From CAZDQL01 sp964507325 (GTDB lineage: Bacteria; Planctomycetota; UBA1135; GCA-002686595), in NCBI GenBank assembly GCA_964507325.1, contig CAZDQL010000003.1, forward strand, positions 85,908 through 149,907: 64,000 nucleotides of DNA, written 5' to 3'. Shown piece by piece: positions 1 to 9,745 of this stretch; positions within the stretch are counted from its first letter, which is position 1; every line of letters begins with the position of its first letter. The notes beneath the pieces were generated by a model. That model saw nothing but the letters and a program-made list of their open reading frames with translations, did not search any database and had not been told where the DNA came from. The position numbers were made by a program, and so were the translations under genes.

Positions 1-925
1 TGAGCGTGGGCACGAAATCGCGCGTGCCGATGTCCTCGTAGATCCGGATGGTCCCCTTCCACATCTTCTGCCCCCAGGTCACCGACGCGGGGCGGAGGCT
101 GTCCCGCACGCCTTCGCGCACGAAGAGCACGCCGGTGCCCTTCGGCGCCTGGATCCACTTGTGCGGACTGGAGGCAAAGAAGTCGACGCCGAGGGCTGGC
201 ACGTCCACGGGGATCATCCCGAGGGACTGCGCGCCGTCGATCGCGACGAACTCGACTCCCTTGTCGTGCGCGAGATCCGCGAGCTCGCGCACGGGGTGGC
301 GGATGCCCACCAGGTTGTCGATGTGGGGGAAGACCAGAACTCGCGTCGCCGGAGTGATGTGAGCGTCGTAGATCTCGAGCACGTCCTCCCTCGTCAGAGA
401 CGCGAGATCGTCGATCGGGTGCTCAAAAACCTTGACCGAGTAGCCCTTCTCGGCCGCTGAATGATGCCAGCACGCGCTCGCGCCGACGTGGTTCAAGGAG
501 CTGAAGACGACCTCGTCCCCGGCTCCGAGGGGTAGCCCGCGGGCGAGAGCGTTGAACGCCTCCGTGGTACTGCGCACCAGGGCGACATCCTCGGCTGAGC
601 ACCCCAGGAGCTTTGCAGCCTTCGTGCGCGTCTCCTCCCAGCCCTCGACCCACGCGCCGCCCCACACGTAGAGCCAAGGATTCGACTCGCACGTCTCGTG
701 GTACTGCGCCATCGTCTCCAGAAGCGGCCGAGGGATCGTGCCGATGGAGCCGTGATTGAGGTAGGTGAGCCCCGGCGACAGGGCGTAGGCCTCTTGGAGC
801 GTGGCGAAGTCCACGTCCTGGGCGGCGATCCGCCGTTCGAATGCATGACGGATCGGAGAGAGAAGGCTGCCGAGCGCGGCGGCCCCTCCGACGTGCTTCA
901 CGAAGTCTCGTCGTGAGGGATGCAT
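1..925 (-). CDS. Class V aminotransferase, Tat-exported (3' end outside window)
   Basis: The reading frame starts with ATG at 925 and runs off the window edge, giving 308 visible residues. The N-terminus has a twin-arginine signal (RRDFVKHVGG, residues 5-14) followed by a short hydrophobic stretch, so export by the Tat pathway is likely. The rest matches the PLP-dependent class V aminotransferase fold (cysteine desulfurase / isopenicillin N epimerase group): an N-terminal LNHGSIG segment, a VRSTTEAFN segment, the cofactor aspartate in AIDGAQS and the Schiff-base lysine in SPHKW (about residue 256). The substrate cannot be read from the sequence; members of this group act as epimerases, desulfurases or lyases. 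The protein is the first gene leftward from a 390-base gap that separates it from a divergent kinase operon. The family call is firm, the export call good, the substrate unknown. Confidence 0.88.
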   Translation of the reverse strand, partial: MHPSRRDFVKHVGGAAALGSLLSPIRHAFERRIAAQDVDFATLQEAYALSPGLTYLNHGSIGTIPRPLLETMAQYHETCESNPWLYVWGGAWVEGWEETRTKAAKLLGCSAEDVALVRSTTEAFNALARGLPLGAGDEVVFSSLNHVGASACWHHSAAEKGYSVKVFEHPIDDLASLTREDVLEIYDAHITPATRVLVFPHIDNLVGIRHPVRELADLAHDKGVEFVAIDGAQSLGMIPVDVPALGVDFFASSPHKWIQAPKGTGVLFVREGVRDSLRPASVTWGQKMWKGTIRIYEDIGTRDFVPTL

Positions 926-1315
926 GGTGGAGGGATCCTCGGCGGAGGGGTCGGCGGGCGAGCGTTCTTCGGCCTTCCCTTGGTAGTCGTATTGATCCGC
1001 CTGCGCAAGACAGTCCCCCGCGGGCGCCAGCAGAGGCCCCCTAGCCCACAGGAGGGGCCGGTGGCCGGGCTGTGGGGGCCCTCGAGAACTGCCCGCAGTG
1101 CCCCGGGCTGGGCCACCGGGATCTCGTCGAGGCGAGGGCCAGCGGGAGGATGCTGAGCGGGGGCTGGCCGGCCCCGAGGCGCTGAGTCCCTTTGCAGAGG
1201 AGCTGGGGTCGATCGCTGGGCCGCAGGAAGTCGCGGAATCTCAGCATCGCCCACCCAGTCCTATGACTCAAACGGTCGATAGGTACGAGACGAGGGAGGC
1301 TTCCAGAGGTGGATC
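926..1315. other. Intergenic region between divergent genes
   Basis: About 390 bases between two divergent genes, expected to hold both promoters. An imperfect hairpin with 7-base arms (CCCACAG / CTGTGGG) lies at about 1045-1076. No protein, RNA gene or repeat could be supported here. Confidence 0.5.
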
Positions 1316-1558
1316 ATGCACCGACTGCGCGTCTTCTCTGAAAATCCTGCCGCCCTCGCCCTGGTTGCCGGGCTCCTCTTCCTGGCCTTTGGCTGGCCAA
1401 TGGCAAGCGCCTGGCGTCCCGAGCGTCCTGATGGCGTCGCCATCCACCTCTTCACGGTCTGGATGGTCGTCATCGGTCTGCTCATCGCACTCGCGAGGTC
1501 CTCAGGCAGGCCGTCACGCCAGACCTCTTCGAGCAGGGAGGAGAAGGAGGTCGGCTGA
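1316..1558 (+). CDS. Small two-helix membrane protein upstream of symporter-kinase
   Basis: An 80-residue protein with two hydrophobic segments (about residues 12-31 and 44-60) and a short charged tail rich in Ser, Arg and Glu. The ATG at 1316 is preceded by a purine-rich AGAGGTGG. Its stop overlaps the ATG of the symporter-histidine kinase (TGATG), so the two are translationally coupled. The position is like that of the small membrane subunits that sit before some Na+/solute symporters, but I see no sequence motif that proves the relationship. It may be an accessory subunit of the sensor; function unassigned. Confidence 0.7.
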   Translation: MHRLRVFSENPAALALVAGLLFLAFGWPMASAWRPERPDGVAIHLFTVWMVVIGLLIALARSSGRPSRQTSSSREEKEVG

Positions 1559-4533
1559 TGTTCTCGCCCGGCTTCATCGGACTCGCCGTGCTGCTGTACG
1601 TGGGCGGCCTGTTGCTGGTCGCATTCTGGGGCGAGCGGTCGGGCAGAGGCGCCAAGAAGCACCGCGGCCAGGCCTACATCTACGCTCTCTCGATGACCGT
1701 CTACTGCACGTCCTGGACCTACTACGGCAGCGTGGGGAAGGCGGCGACGACGGGGCCCCTGTTCCTGGCCATCTATCTCGGTCCGACCCTCGGACTCCTG
1801 TTCGCGTGGATTGTCATCCGCAAGATCATCCGCGCCAAGAACCTCTGTCACGTCACCAGCATCGCTGACTTCCTCTCTTCTCGCTACAGCAAGTCCCAGG
1901 GGATCGCGGCTCTGGCGACGGTCATCGTCCTCGTCGGCACGATGCCGTACGTCGCTCTGCAGCTGAAGGCGGTGACCACGACGTTCCATCTGGTGACGGG
2001 GGCCGACCTCGAGCAGGCCTCCTGGTTGTCGAGGAACATCGGTCCGGTGATCGTCCTCGTCATGCTGGCGTTCACCATTCTGTTCGGTGTGCGTCGTCTC
2101 GACCCGACGGAACGGCACCAGGGCATGATCCTGGCCCTAAGCGTGGAATGCTGCATCAAGCTGCTGGCGTTCCTTGCGGCGGGAATCTACGTGACGTTCT
2201 TCCTCTTCGACGGGTTCGGCGACCTCGTCGGCAGGGCCATGCAGAACGGCGGGCCGGCGCAGAACGTCCTGGAATACTCGCCGCCCTTCTCGACCTGGGC
2301 GACCTTCATGGTGCTGGCGATGTCGGCGTTCTTCTTCCTGCCACGCCAGTTCCACGTGACCGTGGTCGAGAACTCGGATGAGGATCACCTGCGGACCGCC
2401 CAGTGGTTCGTCCCCCTCTACCTCATCCTCATCAATCTCTTCGTCATCCCGATCGCCATGGCAGGCTTGCTGCTGGGCCACGCCCCGCAGGCGGCGGACA
2501 CTTTCGTGTTGCTCCTGCCGCTGGAGAACGGGCAATCCTGGCTCTCGCTGTTGGTCTTCCTCGGTGGCTTCTCAGCCGCCATGGGCATGGTCGTCATCTG
2601 CATGATGACGGTCTCGACGATGGTGACGAATCACCTGCTGCTGCCGGTAATCGACCGCTTCAACAGTCTCGGCTTCCTGAAGCAACATCTGTTGAGGTGT
2701 CGCTGGGCGGCCGTGGCCGTAGTCCTGGGGATCGGCTACCTCTTCACCACGACGGTGGGCGACTCCTACATGCTCGTCAACATGGGGATGCTCTCCTTCG
2801 CGGCGGTCCTGGTGCTCGTGCCGCCGATCCTGGGCGGGCTGTTCTGGAGCAAGGGCAACAAGGCAGGCGCATTCGCCGGCCTTGCCGCCGGGTTCTCGGT
2901 CTGGACCTACACCCTTCTCGTGCCGGCGCTCGCCAAGAGCGGCTGGATTCCGGAGAGCGTCGTGAACGAGGGCCCATTCGGAATCAGCCTGCTGAGGCCC
3001 GAGGGCCTCATGGGGCTCTCGGGGATACATCATCTGACCCATGCGGTCCTCTGGATCCTGGGCATCGAGATTGTCGCTTACATCTCATGCTCGCTGCTGT
3101 CACGAACCAGCGACACCGAGGCCGAGCTGCGGGAGGAGTTCCTCGGCTTGCTGCAGACACAGCAGTCGGATGACGTTGCCATCGAGTGCGACGAGACCAT
3201 CGACCTGGAGTTGAAGCGGGAGATTCTCCAGCGGTTGCTTGGCCAGTACCTCAGCGAGGAGGATGCGCGCAAAGCCGCGACGCGGAGCATCCGCGGAGCA
3301 GGCATTCAGGAGAAGCCTCTCATCACGATTCTCGAACTCGCTGACCTGCTCAAAGCGGCGGAGAGGATCCTGAGCGGCTGCATCGGCTCGGCCTCTGCCT
3401 TCGAGTCCGTGAGGGACAGCGGTCTCTTCAGCGAGCAGGAGACCAAGGAACTGTCGACCGCCTACCACGACGCCCTGGCCCGGATGAAGGTGACGCCGGC
3501 GGAGCTCCGCCGACGGGTGAGCATTCACCAGGAGCGGGAAGCTCTCCTCAGCGCCCAGGCGAAGGACCTGGAAGCTCTGGTCGAGCAGCGCACCAATCAG
3601 CTGCAGAAGACGAACTCCGAGCTGAGGAACGAGGTCGAAACCCGTCGCCGCACGGAGCGCGAAAAGGAGCGGCTCAACGACCGGCTGGTGAAGGCCTCGA
3701 GAAAGGCCGGCATGGCGGAGGTGGCCAGCAACGTGCTGCACAACGTCGGCAACATCCTCAACAGCGTGAACGTCTCGGCCGGTGTGCTCGAGCAGACGGC
3801 CCGCGACTTCCGCGTGAGCCGGCTGGCGGAAGTCGTGGACATGCTGGAGACGAAGAAGGACGACCTCGGCACATTCCTCAGCGAGGACGACCGCGGCAAG
3901 CTCCTGCCCACGTACCTCTCCGGCCTGAGCAAGAACATGGAGGAGGACAGGGAGACCTTCCTGGGAGAAATCTCCCGCCTCAACGGCAGTATTGGCCACA
4001 TCATCGAAGTCATTCGGGTCCAGCAGGACTACGCAAGACCCTGGGTTGTCGATGAACACCTCCTCGTCCGTGACCTCCTGGAAGACGCGACCCGCATCGC
4101 CTGTCCGACTCGGTCCAACGGCACCTTCGAGTTGCACCTGGAGGTCCCGGAGGATCTCACCATCGACGTCGACAAGCACAAGGTCATTCAGGTACTCGTC
4201 AATCTCGTGAGGAACGCGAAGCATTCGCTCCGCGAGGCCTACCCCAATGGAGGCGGCGAGATGACGATCCGGGGCACGACGCGCGAGGACGAGGTGGTGA
4301 TCGAGGTCGAAGACAACGGCGTTGGCATCGCGAAGGAGAACCTGGGACTCCTGTTCCAGTACGGATTCACGACGAAGGAGGACGGCCATGGATTCGGCCT
4401 ACATGGAAGTGGGAACACTGCGAGAGAACTAGGCGGCTGGATCGAAGCGCACAGCGACGGCCCGGGACAGGGTGCACTCTTCACCTTCTTCCTGCCTGGA
4501 GCTACGCCGCCGGTGAAAGCGAGCGCGTCATGA
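1558..4533 (+). CDS. Sodium/solute symporter-histidine kinase fusion
   Basis: The 991-residue protein joins a transport-like sensor to a kinase. Residues about 1-500 form roughly 13 membrane helices of the Na+/solute symporter family, with the TSWTYYGSVGKA segment typical of CbrA/PutP-like sensor kinases. Residues about 500-640 are a charged linker, about 640-705 a coiled coil. The dimerisation region has the H-box VLHNVGNILNSVN, with the phospho-accepting His near residue 728; this differs from the usual SHEIRTP form. The ATPase domain follows, with the N-box NLVRNAKHS near 882, DNGVGI, and TTKEDGHGFGLHGSGN. It probably senses a small solute in the inner membrane and passes phosphate to a response regulator. 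The next gene overlaps its stop by four bases (ATGA) and carries a receiver domain, so it is the obvious partner. The ligand is unknown. Confidence 0.92.
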   Translation: MFSPGFIGLAVLLYVGGLLLVAFWGERSGRGAKKHRGQAYIYALSMTVYCTSWTYYGSVGKAATTGPLFLAIYLGPTLGLLFAWIVIRKIIRAKNLCHVTSIADFLSSRYSKSQGIAALATVIVLVGTMPYVALQLKAVTTTFHLVTGADLEQASWLSRNIGPVIVLVMLAFTILFGVRRLDPTERHQGMILALSVECCIKLLAFLAAGIYVTFFLFDGFGDLVGRAMQNGGPAQNVLEYSPPFSTWATFMVLAMSAFFFLPRQFHVTVVENSDEDHLRTAQWFVPLYLILINLFVIPIAMAGLLLGHAPQAADTFVLLLPLENGQSWLSLLVFLGGFSAAMGMVVICMMTVSTMVTNHLLLPVIDRFNSLGFLKQHLLRCRWAAVAVVLGIGYLFTTTVGDSYMLVNMGMLSFAAVLVLVPPILGGLFWSKGNKAGAFAGLAAGFSVWTYTLLVPALAKSGWIPESVVNEGPFGISLLRPEGLMGLSGIHHLTHAVLWILGIEIVAYISCSLLSRTSDTEAELREEFLGLLQTQQSDDVAIECDETIDLELKREILQRLLGQYLSEEDARKAATRSIRGAGIQEKPLITILELADLLKAAERILSGCIGSASAFESVRDSGLFSEQETKELSTAYHDALARMKVTPAELRRRVSIHQEREALLSAQAKDLEALVEQRTNQLQKTNSELRNEVETRRRTEREKERLNDRLVKASRKAGMAEVASNVLHNVGNILNSVNVSAGVLEQTARDFRVSRLAEVVDMLETKKDDLGTFLSEDDRGKLLPTYLSGLSKNMEEDRETFLGEISRLNGSIGHIIEVIRVQQDYARPWVVDEHLLVRDLLEDATRIACPTRSNGTFELHLEVPEDLTIDVDKHKVIQVLVNLVRNAKHSLREAYPNGGGEMTIRGTTREDEVVIEVEDNGVGIAKENLGLLFQYGFTTKEDGHGFGLHGSGNTARELGGWIEAHSDGPGQGALFTFFLPGATPPVKASAS

Positions 4534-5954
4534 TGGAAACAGCACCCGCGACCCGGATCATCATCATTGATGACACCCAGGCCATCCACGACGACTTCAG
4601 CAAGGTCCTCTCACCGAGGCAGAGTGCGCAGGAGGACGAGCTCCTCGAACTCGAGTCGCAGATCTTCCACGAGGAGGGCGACGACGCCGCAGGCGAGGAC
4701 TTCGAGCTCGACCACGCCTTTCAGGGCAAGGAAGGCCTGGACATGGTCAAGCAGGCGCTGGAGGAGGGACGCCCCTACTCGCTGGCGTTCGTCGACGTGC
4801 GCATGCCGCCCGGCATCGATGGAGTGGAAACGACTGAACGCCTGCTCGAGCTCGATCCGACGCTCCAGATCGTACTCTGCACCGCGTTCTCCGATCACAC
4901 GTGGCGCAGCATCAGCGAGCGCATCGGCCCGCAGGACGGATTCCTGGTCCTGAAGAAGCCGTTCGATTCCATCGAGGTGCTCCAGTTCGCCCACACCTTG
5001 ACCAGAAAGTGGACCGTGCAGCGGGAGACGGCGCGGCTGCTCGAAGACCTCGAGGATCTCGTTGCCGATAGAACCAGTCAGCTCCAAAAGGAGATGGAAG
5101 AGCGGCTAAGGGTCGAGGCCGACCTGCGCATGTCGCAGAAGCTCGACAGCATCGGCCAGCTCGCGGCAGGCATCGCCCACGAGATCAACACGCCGATCCA
5201 GTTCGTCGGCGACAACACGCGCTTCCTGCAGGACGTGTTTGGCGACATTCTCGAGCTGGTCATGCACTATCGGGTGGCATGCAAGCTGTTGGAGGATCAC
5301 CACGCCGAGGCCGTGGCGAAGGTAGTGGAGGCGGAGGAAGAGGTCGATATCGAGTTCGTTCAGAAGGAGGTCCCGGAATCGCTGCAGTCCTCGCTGGAAG
5401 GCATCGAAAAGGTGGCCGGTATCGTGAGGGCGCTGAGGGAGTTCTCACACCCGGGCGGCGGTGAAAAGGACGCGGCCGACCTGAATCGGGCCATTGAGAA
5501 CACCGTGGCCGTGAGCCGCAGCGAGTACAAGTACGTGGCGGACGTGGAACTTCAGCTCGAGGAGATCCCGTCGGTGTCGTGCCATCTGGGCGAGATCAAC
5601 CAGGTCATCCTGAACCTGTTGGTCAACGCCGCCCACGCCATCGGCGACAATGGTGGAGCGGGCGACGAGCGGGGCAAGATCACGATCGCATCCCGCGTCG
5701 ACGGAGACGACGTCGTCATCTCGGTCAAGGACACGGGCGGCGGGATTCCGGAGGAGATCGCGGACAAGGTCTTCGACCCGTTCTTCACGACGAAGGATGT
5801 CGGCCGCGGCACGGGACAGGGGCTCTCCATCGCACGCGCGTGCATCGTCGAAAAGCACGGCGGCGACCTCTCCTTCGATGTCGAGGAGGGCGTGGGAACG
5901 ACCTTCCACATCAGAGTGCCGATCAGCGGATCGCCGGCGTCGGCGGAGTCCTAG
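4530..5954 (+). CDS. Receiver-histidine kinase (REC-HisKA-HATPase), no DNA-binding domain
   Basis: This 474-residue cytoplasmic protein begins with a receiver domain: IIIIDD at the N-terminus, phospho-acceptor Asp near 89 in FVDVRMPP, and the lysine in VLKKPFDS. The receiver carries an acidic insertion at about residues 30-60. A coiled coil leads to a HisKA region with AHEINTPIQF (His near 217) and an ATPase domain with NLLVNAAHAI, DTGGGIPEEI and GTGQGLSIA. There is no DNA-binding or other output domain, so phosphate must go on to a protein encoded elsewhere. It overlaps the symporter-kinase by four bases (ATGA), which implies a phosphorelay made of the two proteins. A lone ATPase-domain fragment at 26488-26997 is closely similar to its C-terminus. 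Confidence 0.92.
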   Translation: MMETAPATRIIIIDDTQAIHDDFSKVLSPRQSAQEDELLELESQIFHEEGDDAAGEDFELDHAFQGKEGLDMVKQALEEGRPYSLAFVDVRMPPGIDGVETTERLLELDPTLQIVLCTAFSDHTWRSISERIGPQDGFLVLKKPFDSIEVLQFAHTLTRKWTVQRETARLLEDLEDLVADRTSQLQKEMEERLRVEADLRMSQKLDSIGQLAAGIAHEINTPIQFVGDNTRFLQDVFGDILELVMHYRVACKLLEDHHAEAVAKVVEAEEEVDIEFVQKEVPESLQSSLEGIEKVAGIVRALREFSHPGGGEKDAADLNRAIENTVAVSRSEYKYVADVELQLEEIPSVSCHLGEINQVILNLLVNAAHAIGDNGGAGDERGKITIASRVDGDDVVISVKDTGGGIPEEIADKVFDPFFTTKDVGRGTGQGLSIARACIVEKHGGDLSFDVEEGVGTTFHIRVPISGSPASAES

Positions 5955-6236
5955 GGCTGACTGTCTGCCGCCACTACTCCGGCTGACGGCGCTCTGCTCC
6001 TCGCCGCGCCCCTCGCGCACAGGCGTGGGCAGTTGCCAGGGAGTGAACGGCTGCGGGAGGGATGCGCCGCCTGCTTCCAGGCTGCCGTGGTGCGGGATCA
6101 CATTCGATGTGTACCCGGAGATGAATCGCGTCGGCTGGCCTGGGCCTGGTCGCACCACTCCCCGGGACCCCATCTTCATCGGATGGCTAGAATGGGCCCC
6201 GCTCCTCCACCGCACGATTCAACCGAGGGATCCACC

Positions 6237-7805
6237 ATGCGCCGCGCTTGCTTGTTGATGGCCGTCTTCTTCCTCACCCTCCCCACTCCGGCCCAAGAGA
6301 ACCTCCGCACGCTCGAGGGTCCCGGCGTCGAGGTCAAGTTCCTCACGCCGGGAGGGCGCGACACCTGGAAGATCGAGGTCGAGGACGGGGAGACGCTGAT
6401 CGCAGCCGTCGACACCACCGAATTCGATCCGGTGCTGCGACTGATCGGGCCCGACGAGGTCGAGCTCCTCGCCGTCGACGACGAGGGCAGCAAGAGCCGC
6501 TTCGCGCGGCGGCTCGATCGCGGCGGCGAGTACCGCATCGTCGTCCACGGCTTCGAGGATCGCGGGGGCGGCAACTACCGGCTCGAGGTGCAGCGCTTTC
6601 GTGCCGACCCGCTGCGGATCGGGGACGAGGTGGCTCTCCAGCTCGGAGCCGACGGACGTGCCTACAGGAGGTTCGATGCGATCGAGGACGAGGTCCTCGT
6701 TCCGCGCGCGGAGGGGGCCGCTGCTTCCACTTCGCTGCTCGACCCGACCGGTCGCCCGATCGCCGACTGGATGTCGACCTTCCGCATCGAGCATCCCGGC
6801 GAGCACGTGCTGGTCATCCAGGGCCAGCCGAGAACGCGGGTGCGTCTGCGCGTGCGGCGCGCCGAGCGACGTTTCCTGGTCGACGGGGAGGAGATCGCCG
6901 AGGAGCTGTCTCCCGGCGCGCTGCACCTCTGGCAGATGCAGTGCTCGCCGCTCGACTTCCGCACGCTCGAGATCGTGCGCCGCGACGGGGTGGTCTCGCG
7001 CCTGGTCTTCACCGGGGACCGGGGCGATGCGAACCGCATCCTCGGCCAGCAGGGCTTCGACCTGCGCGCCCTGCCCGTGTCGAGCAAGGGGAATCGCCAG
7101 CGCTACGCCACGCTCTTCGGCCGCAAGGGTCCCTTCGAGCTCCAGGTCCTGTCCACCTCCCCGCACTCGCGGAGCTACCGCATGTCGAGGAGCGACCCGA
7201 CGCGAGCGCTGCAAGCCCCCGGAGTGGCGGCGGGTGATCTCGCAGTCGGCGGGTCCGACTTCTACTCCTTCGAGGCCAAGCCGGGACAGCTACTGCGGGT
7301 GCAGCTCTCCTCGCAGGCCTTCGACACCTACCTGCGGCTCCATGACGCTCGCGGTCTCGAGCTCCAGGGCAACGACGACGACGGGACCGACCTGAACAGC
7401 GCGCTGGAGCTCCTGGTCCGGGAGGGCGGACCTCTGCGCCTGCAGGTGTCGGCACACGGCGACGGTGGGGGGGGGCAGTACGAGCTCCGGCTCAGCGAGC
7501 TCACGATCCCCACGCTCGCAGCGGGCGAGGTGGCGAGGGGCACCGCCGGCGCGAGCGCTCGCCAGTACTGGCGCTTCGAGGGTCGAGCGGGGCAGAGCGT
7601 GATCCTCAGCGTGCGCTCCTCGGAGTTCGATCCCCGCGTGAAAGTCCTCGGACCAGACGGCGTGATCGTCGGCGAGGACGACGATGGGGGAGTGGATCGG
7701 GACAGCCTGCTGCCGTTGCAGCTGGCGGCCAGCGGTGGGTACACCTTCTGGGTCGACGGACGCGGCTCGGGGGAGTACGAGCTGCGGTTGATCCTGCTCG
7801 AGTGA
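6237..7805 (+). CDS. Secreted protein with PPC-type beta-sandwich repeats
   Basis: A 522-residue exported protein. The chosen ATG at 6237 gives a clean signal peptide (MRRACLLMAVFFLTLPTPAQ) and is preceded by GAGGGA; the frame remains open further upstream without a signal. At least three units resemble bacterial pre-peptidase C-terminal (PPC) domains, at about residues 25-125, 370-465 and 470-522. Each has the pattern of a leading strand, an acidic calcium-binding-like turn (DDEGSKSRF, NDDDGTDLNS, EDDDGGVDRDS) and a closing GxYxLxV/L strand. There is no catalytic domain. PPC domains usually help secreted enzymes at the cell surface; a protein made only of them is likely structural or binding. 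It stands alone between the kinase operon and a symporter gene. Confidence 0.75.
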   Translation: MRRACLLMAVFFLTLPTPAQENLRTLEGPGVEVKFLTPGGRDTWKIEVEDGETLIAAVDTTEFDPVLRLIGPDEVELLAVDDEGSKSRFARRLDRGGEYRIVVHGFEDRGGGNYRLEVQRFRADPLRIGDEVALQLGADGRAYRRFDAIEDEVLVPRAEGAAASTSLLDPTGRPIADWMSTFRIEHPGEHVLVIQGQPRTRVRLRVRRAERRFLVDGEEIAEELSPGALHLWQMQCSPLDFRTLEIVRRDGVVSRLVFTGDRGDANRILGQQGFDLRALPVSSKGNRQRYATLFGRKGPFELQVLSTSPHSRSYRMSRSDPTRALQAPGVAAGDLAVGGSDFYSFEAKPGQLLRVQLSSQAFDTYLRLHDARGLELQGNDDDGTDLNSALELLVREGGPLRLQVSAHGDGGGGQYELRLSELTIPTLAAGEVARGTAGASARQYWRFEGRAGQSVILSVRSSEFDPRVKVLGPDGVIVGEDDDGGVDRDSLLPLQLAASGGYTFWVDGRGSGEYELRLILLE

Positions 7806-7965
7806 CGCTGAGCGAGATGCGGAGGCGCTGTTCCCTGCCCCTCATCCACGTGCGGAACGGCAGGTTGTGCCGGACCACAGTCGGGAGGCAGGTCAGCGCC
7901 GAGGTCTGCTGTTTCGACGCGCTTCCCTCCGTACGGGACGGGAAGTACGGTAGCGACACGATCCC

Positions 7966-9735
7966 ATGCAGCTGACCCCCCTCGACCTCGCCACCTTCAT
8001 CGGCTTCCTCGTGGTCGTCGTGGGCGTTTCGCTGTACGCCTCACGACGCGAGCGTAGCGGAGAGGACTACTTCCTGGCGGGGCGCAAGCTCACCTGGTGG
8101 CTGATCGGGTTCTCGCTGATCGCCTCGAACATCTCCACCGAGCATTTCGTGGGGATGGCGGGCTCCGCCTTCGGCTCCTTCGGGCTGGCGGTGGCCAGCT
8201 ACGAGTGGATCGCGGCCATCACTCTAGTGGTCGTCGCCCTATGGCTCTTGCCACTGTTCCTGAAGGCGGGCATCTACACCATGCCCGAGTTCCTCGAGCG
8301 GCGTTACACGACGGGCACGCGGACCACCATGTCGGTCTACCTCCTGGTGCTCACCGTGGTAGCGGTGCTGGTCACCGTGCTCTACAGCGGCTCCCGCGGC
8401 CTCGACGGCGTGTTCGATTTCAGCGGCATGCTCGAGCGACGCTTCGACCTGGCGCCCGAGAAGGCGGATTTCTGGGCCATGTGGGGAGGCGCCTGGCTGA
8501 TCGGCATCGTGGCCGGCGTCTACACCATCTACGGGGGTTTGAAGGCGGTGGTGTGGTCGGATCTCCTGCAGGGAGCCGCCCTCATGCTCGGCGGCGCCAT
8601 CGTGCTCTACCTGGGCTTGAAGCTGGTCGGGGGAGGGGAGCTGATCAAGGACGGGGGGGTCGCCGGCGGCAGCGTGATCGACGGGTGGAAGAACTTCAGC
8701 ACCACCAATGCCGACAAGCTGCACACCTTGAAGCCCGCCAGCGACAAGGACATGCCCTGGACGATCATGATCGTCGGCATCTGGATCCCCAACTTCTTCT
8801 ACTGGGGGATGAACCAGTTCATCACGCAGCGCACCCTCGGAGCGCGTTCCCTCGCCGACGGTCAAAAGGGGATCTTCCTGGCGTGCGTCATGAAGCTCAT
8901 CATCCCCTTCATCATCGTGGTGCCCGGGATCATCGCCTTCCAGGCGTTCGGCACGGAAATCCTCGCCTCGGCGGGAGGGGACCAGGGCAAGGCCGGCGAG
9001 CTGGCCTATCCCTACCTGATTCGCAACATCATGCCGCCCGTGCTACGCGGAGTGATGCTGGCCGCCCTGGCCGGGGCCGTGATGTCCACCTTCAACTCCG
9101 GCATCAACTCGGCCTCGACGCTCTTCACCGTCGACCTCTACGGCAAGCTCGTGAACCGGGGCGCCACCGCTCGCGAACAGGTCCGGGTCGGGCGGATCAC
9201 CACGGCCGTCATCGCCCTGGTGGCCTGCTTGCTGGCCCCTCTGCCGGGACGCTTCGAGGGCGTCTTCAACTACATCCAGGAGATCTGGGGCTTCATCTCA
9301 CCGGCCATCGTCGCGGCCTTCTTCTTCGGAGCGATCCTGCGCAAGGCGCCCGCCGTAGCGGGGTTGGTCGCCCTGCTGGTCGGACCCGTCATCTACGCCC
9401 TGTTCCGCGTGCCGGGATGGATCATGACCGGCCTCGGCTACTCCCTGGACGGGGAGGGTCGGGCCGTATACGCCGCGGAGAACGGATCCACGCAGCTCGT
9501 CTCCGGGCTCGCGAAGCACCTCTACGAGTTCACGCAGATCACGTACCTGCACCACATGTCCATCACCCTGGGCATCCTCTTCGTCGTCATGCTGGCGATG
9601 CGGCTCCTCGCCCCCCGGACCGTCGCAGCGACGCGAGAGGAGGCGCTGGTGGACCTGACCCCGTATCGGCATCGCTACCTGGTGGGAGGAGCGATCTTCC
9701 TCGCCACGGTGGCGCTGTACGTCGTCTTCCGCTAG
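7966..9735 (+). CDS. Sodium/solute symporter, SGLT-like
   Basis: A 589-residue inner-membrane transporter of the solute:sodium symporter family with about 14 helices. The N-terminal signature (DYFLAGRKLTWWLIGFSLIA, then SNISTEHFVGMAGSAF) is that of the sugar-transporting SGLT branch, and GIYTMPEFLERRY is also typical. The ATG at 7966 starts directly before the first helix. It probably imports a sugar or related polyol with Na+. The convergent neighbour is a glycoside hydrolase family 31 enzyme, which fits uptake of its products, but the two are on opposite strands, so the functional link is inference. Length is normal for the family. Confidence 0.92.
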   Translation: MQLTPLDLATFIGFLVVVVGVSLYASRRERSGEDYFLAGRKLTWWLIGFSLIASNISTEHFVGMAGSAFGSFGLAVASYEWIAAITLVVVALWLLPLFLKAGIYTMPEFLERRYTTGTRTTMSVYLLVLTVVAVLVTVLYSGSRGLDGVFDFSGMLERRFDLAPEKADFWAMWGGAWLIGIVAGVYTIYGGLKAVVWSDLLQGAALMLGGAIVLYLGLKLVGGGELIKDGGVAGGSVIDGWKNFSTTNADKLHTLKPASDKDMPWTIMIVGIWIPNFFYWGMNQFITQRTLGARSLADGQKGIFLACVMKLIIPFIIVVPGIIAFQAFGTEILASAGGDQGKAGELAYPYLIRNIMPPVLRGVMLAALAGAVMSTFNSGINSASTLFTVDLYGKLVNRGATAREQVRVGRITTAVIALVACLLAPLPGRFEGVFNYIQEIWGFISPAIVAAFFFGAILRKAPAVAGLVALLVGPVIYALFRVPGWIMTGLGYSLDGEGRAVYAAENGSTQLVSGLAKHLYEFTQITYLHHMSITLGILFVVMLAMRLLAPRTVAATREEALVDLTPYRHRYLVGGAIFLATVALYVVFR

Positions 9736-9745
9736 TACGCCGCGC

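Noticed and set aside
1044..1077. Inverted repeat CCCACAG / CTGTGGG as a terminator
   Set aside because: It lies between divergent genes, where no transcript should end, and it has no T-run. In GC-rich DNA such stems are common.
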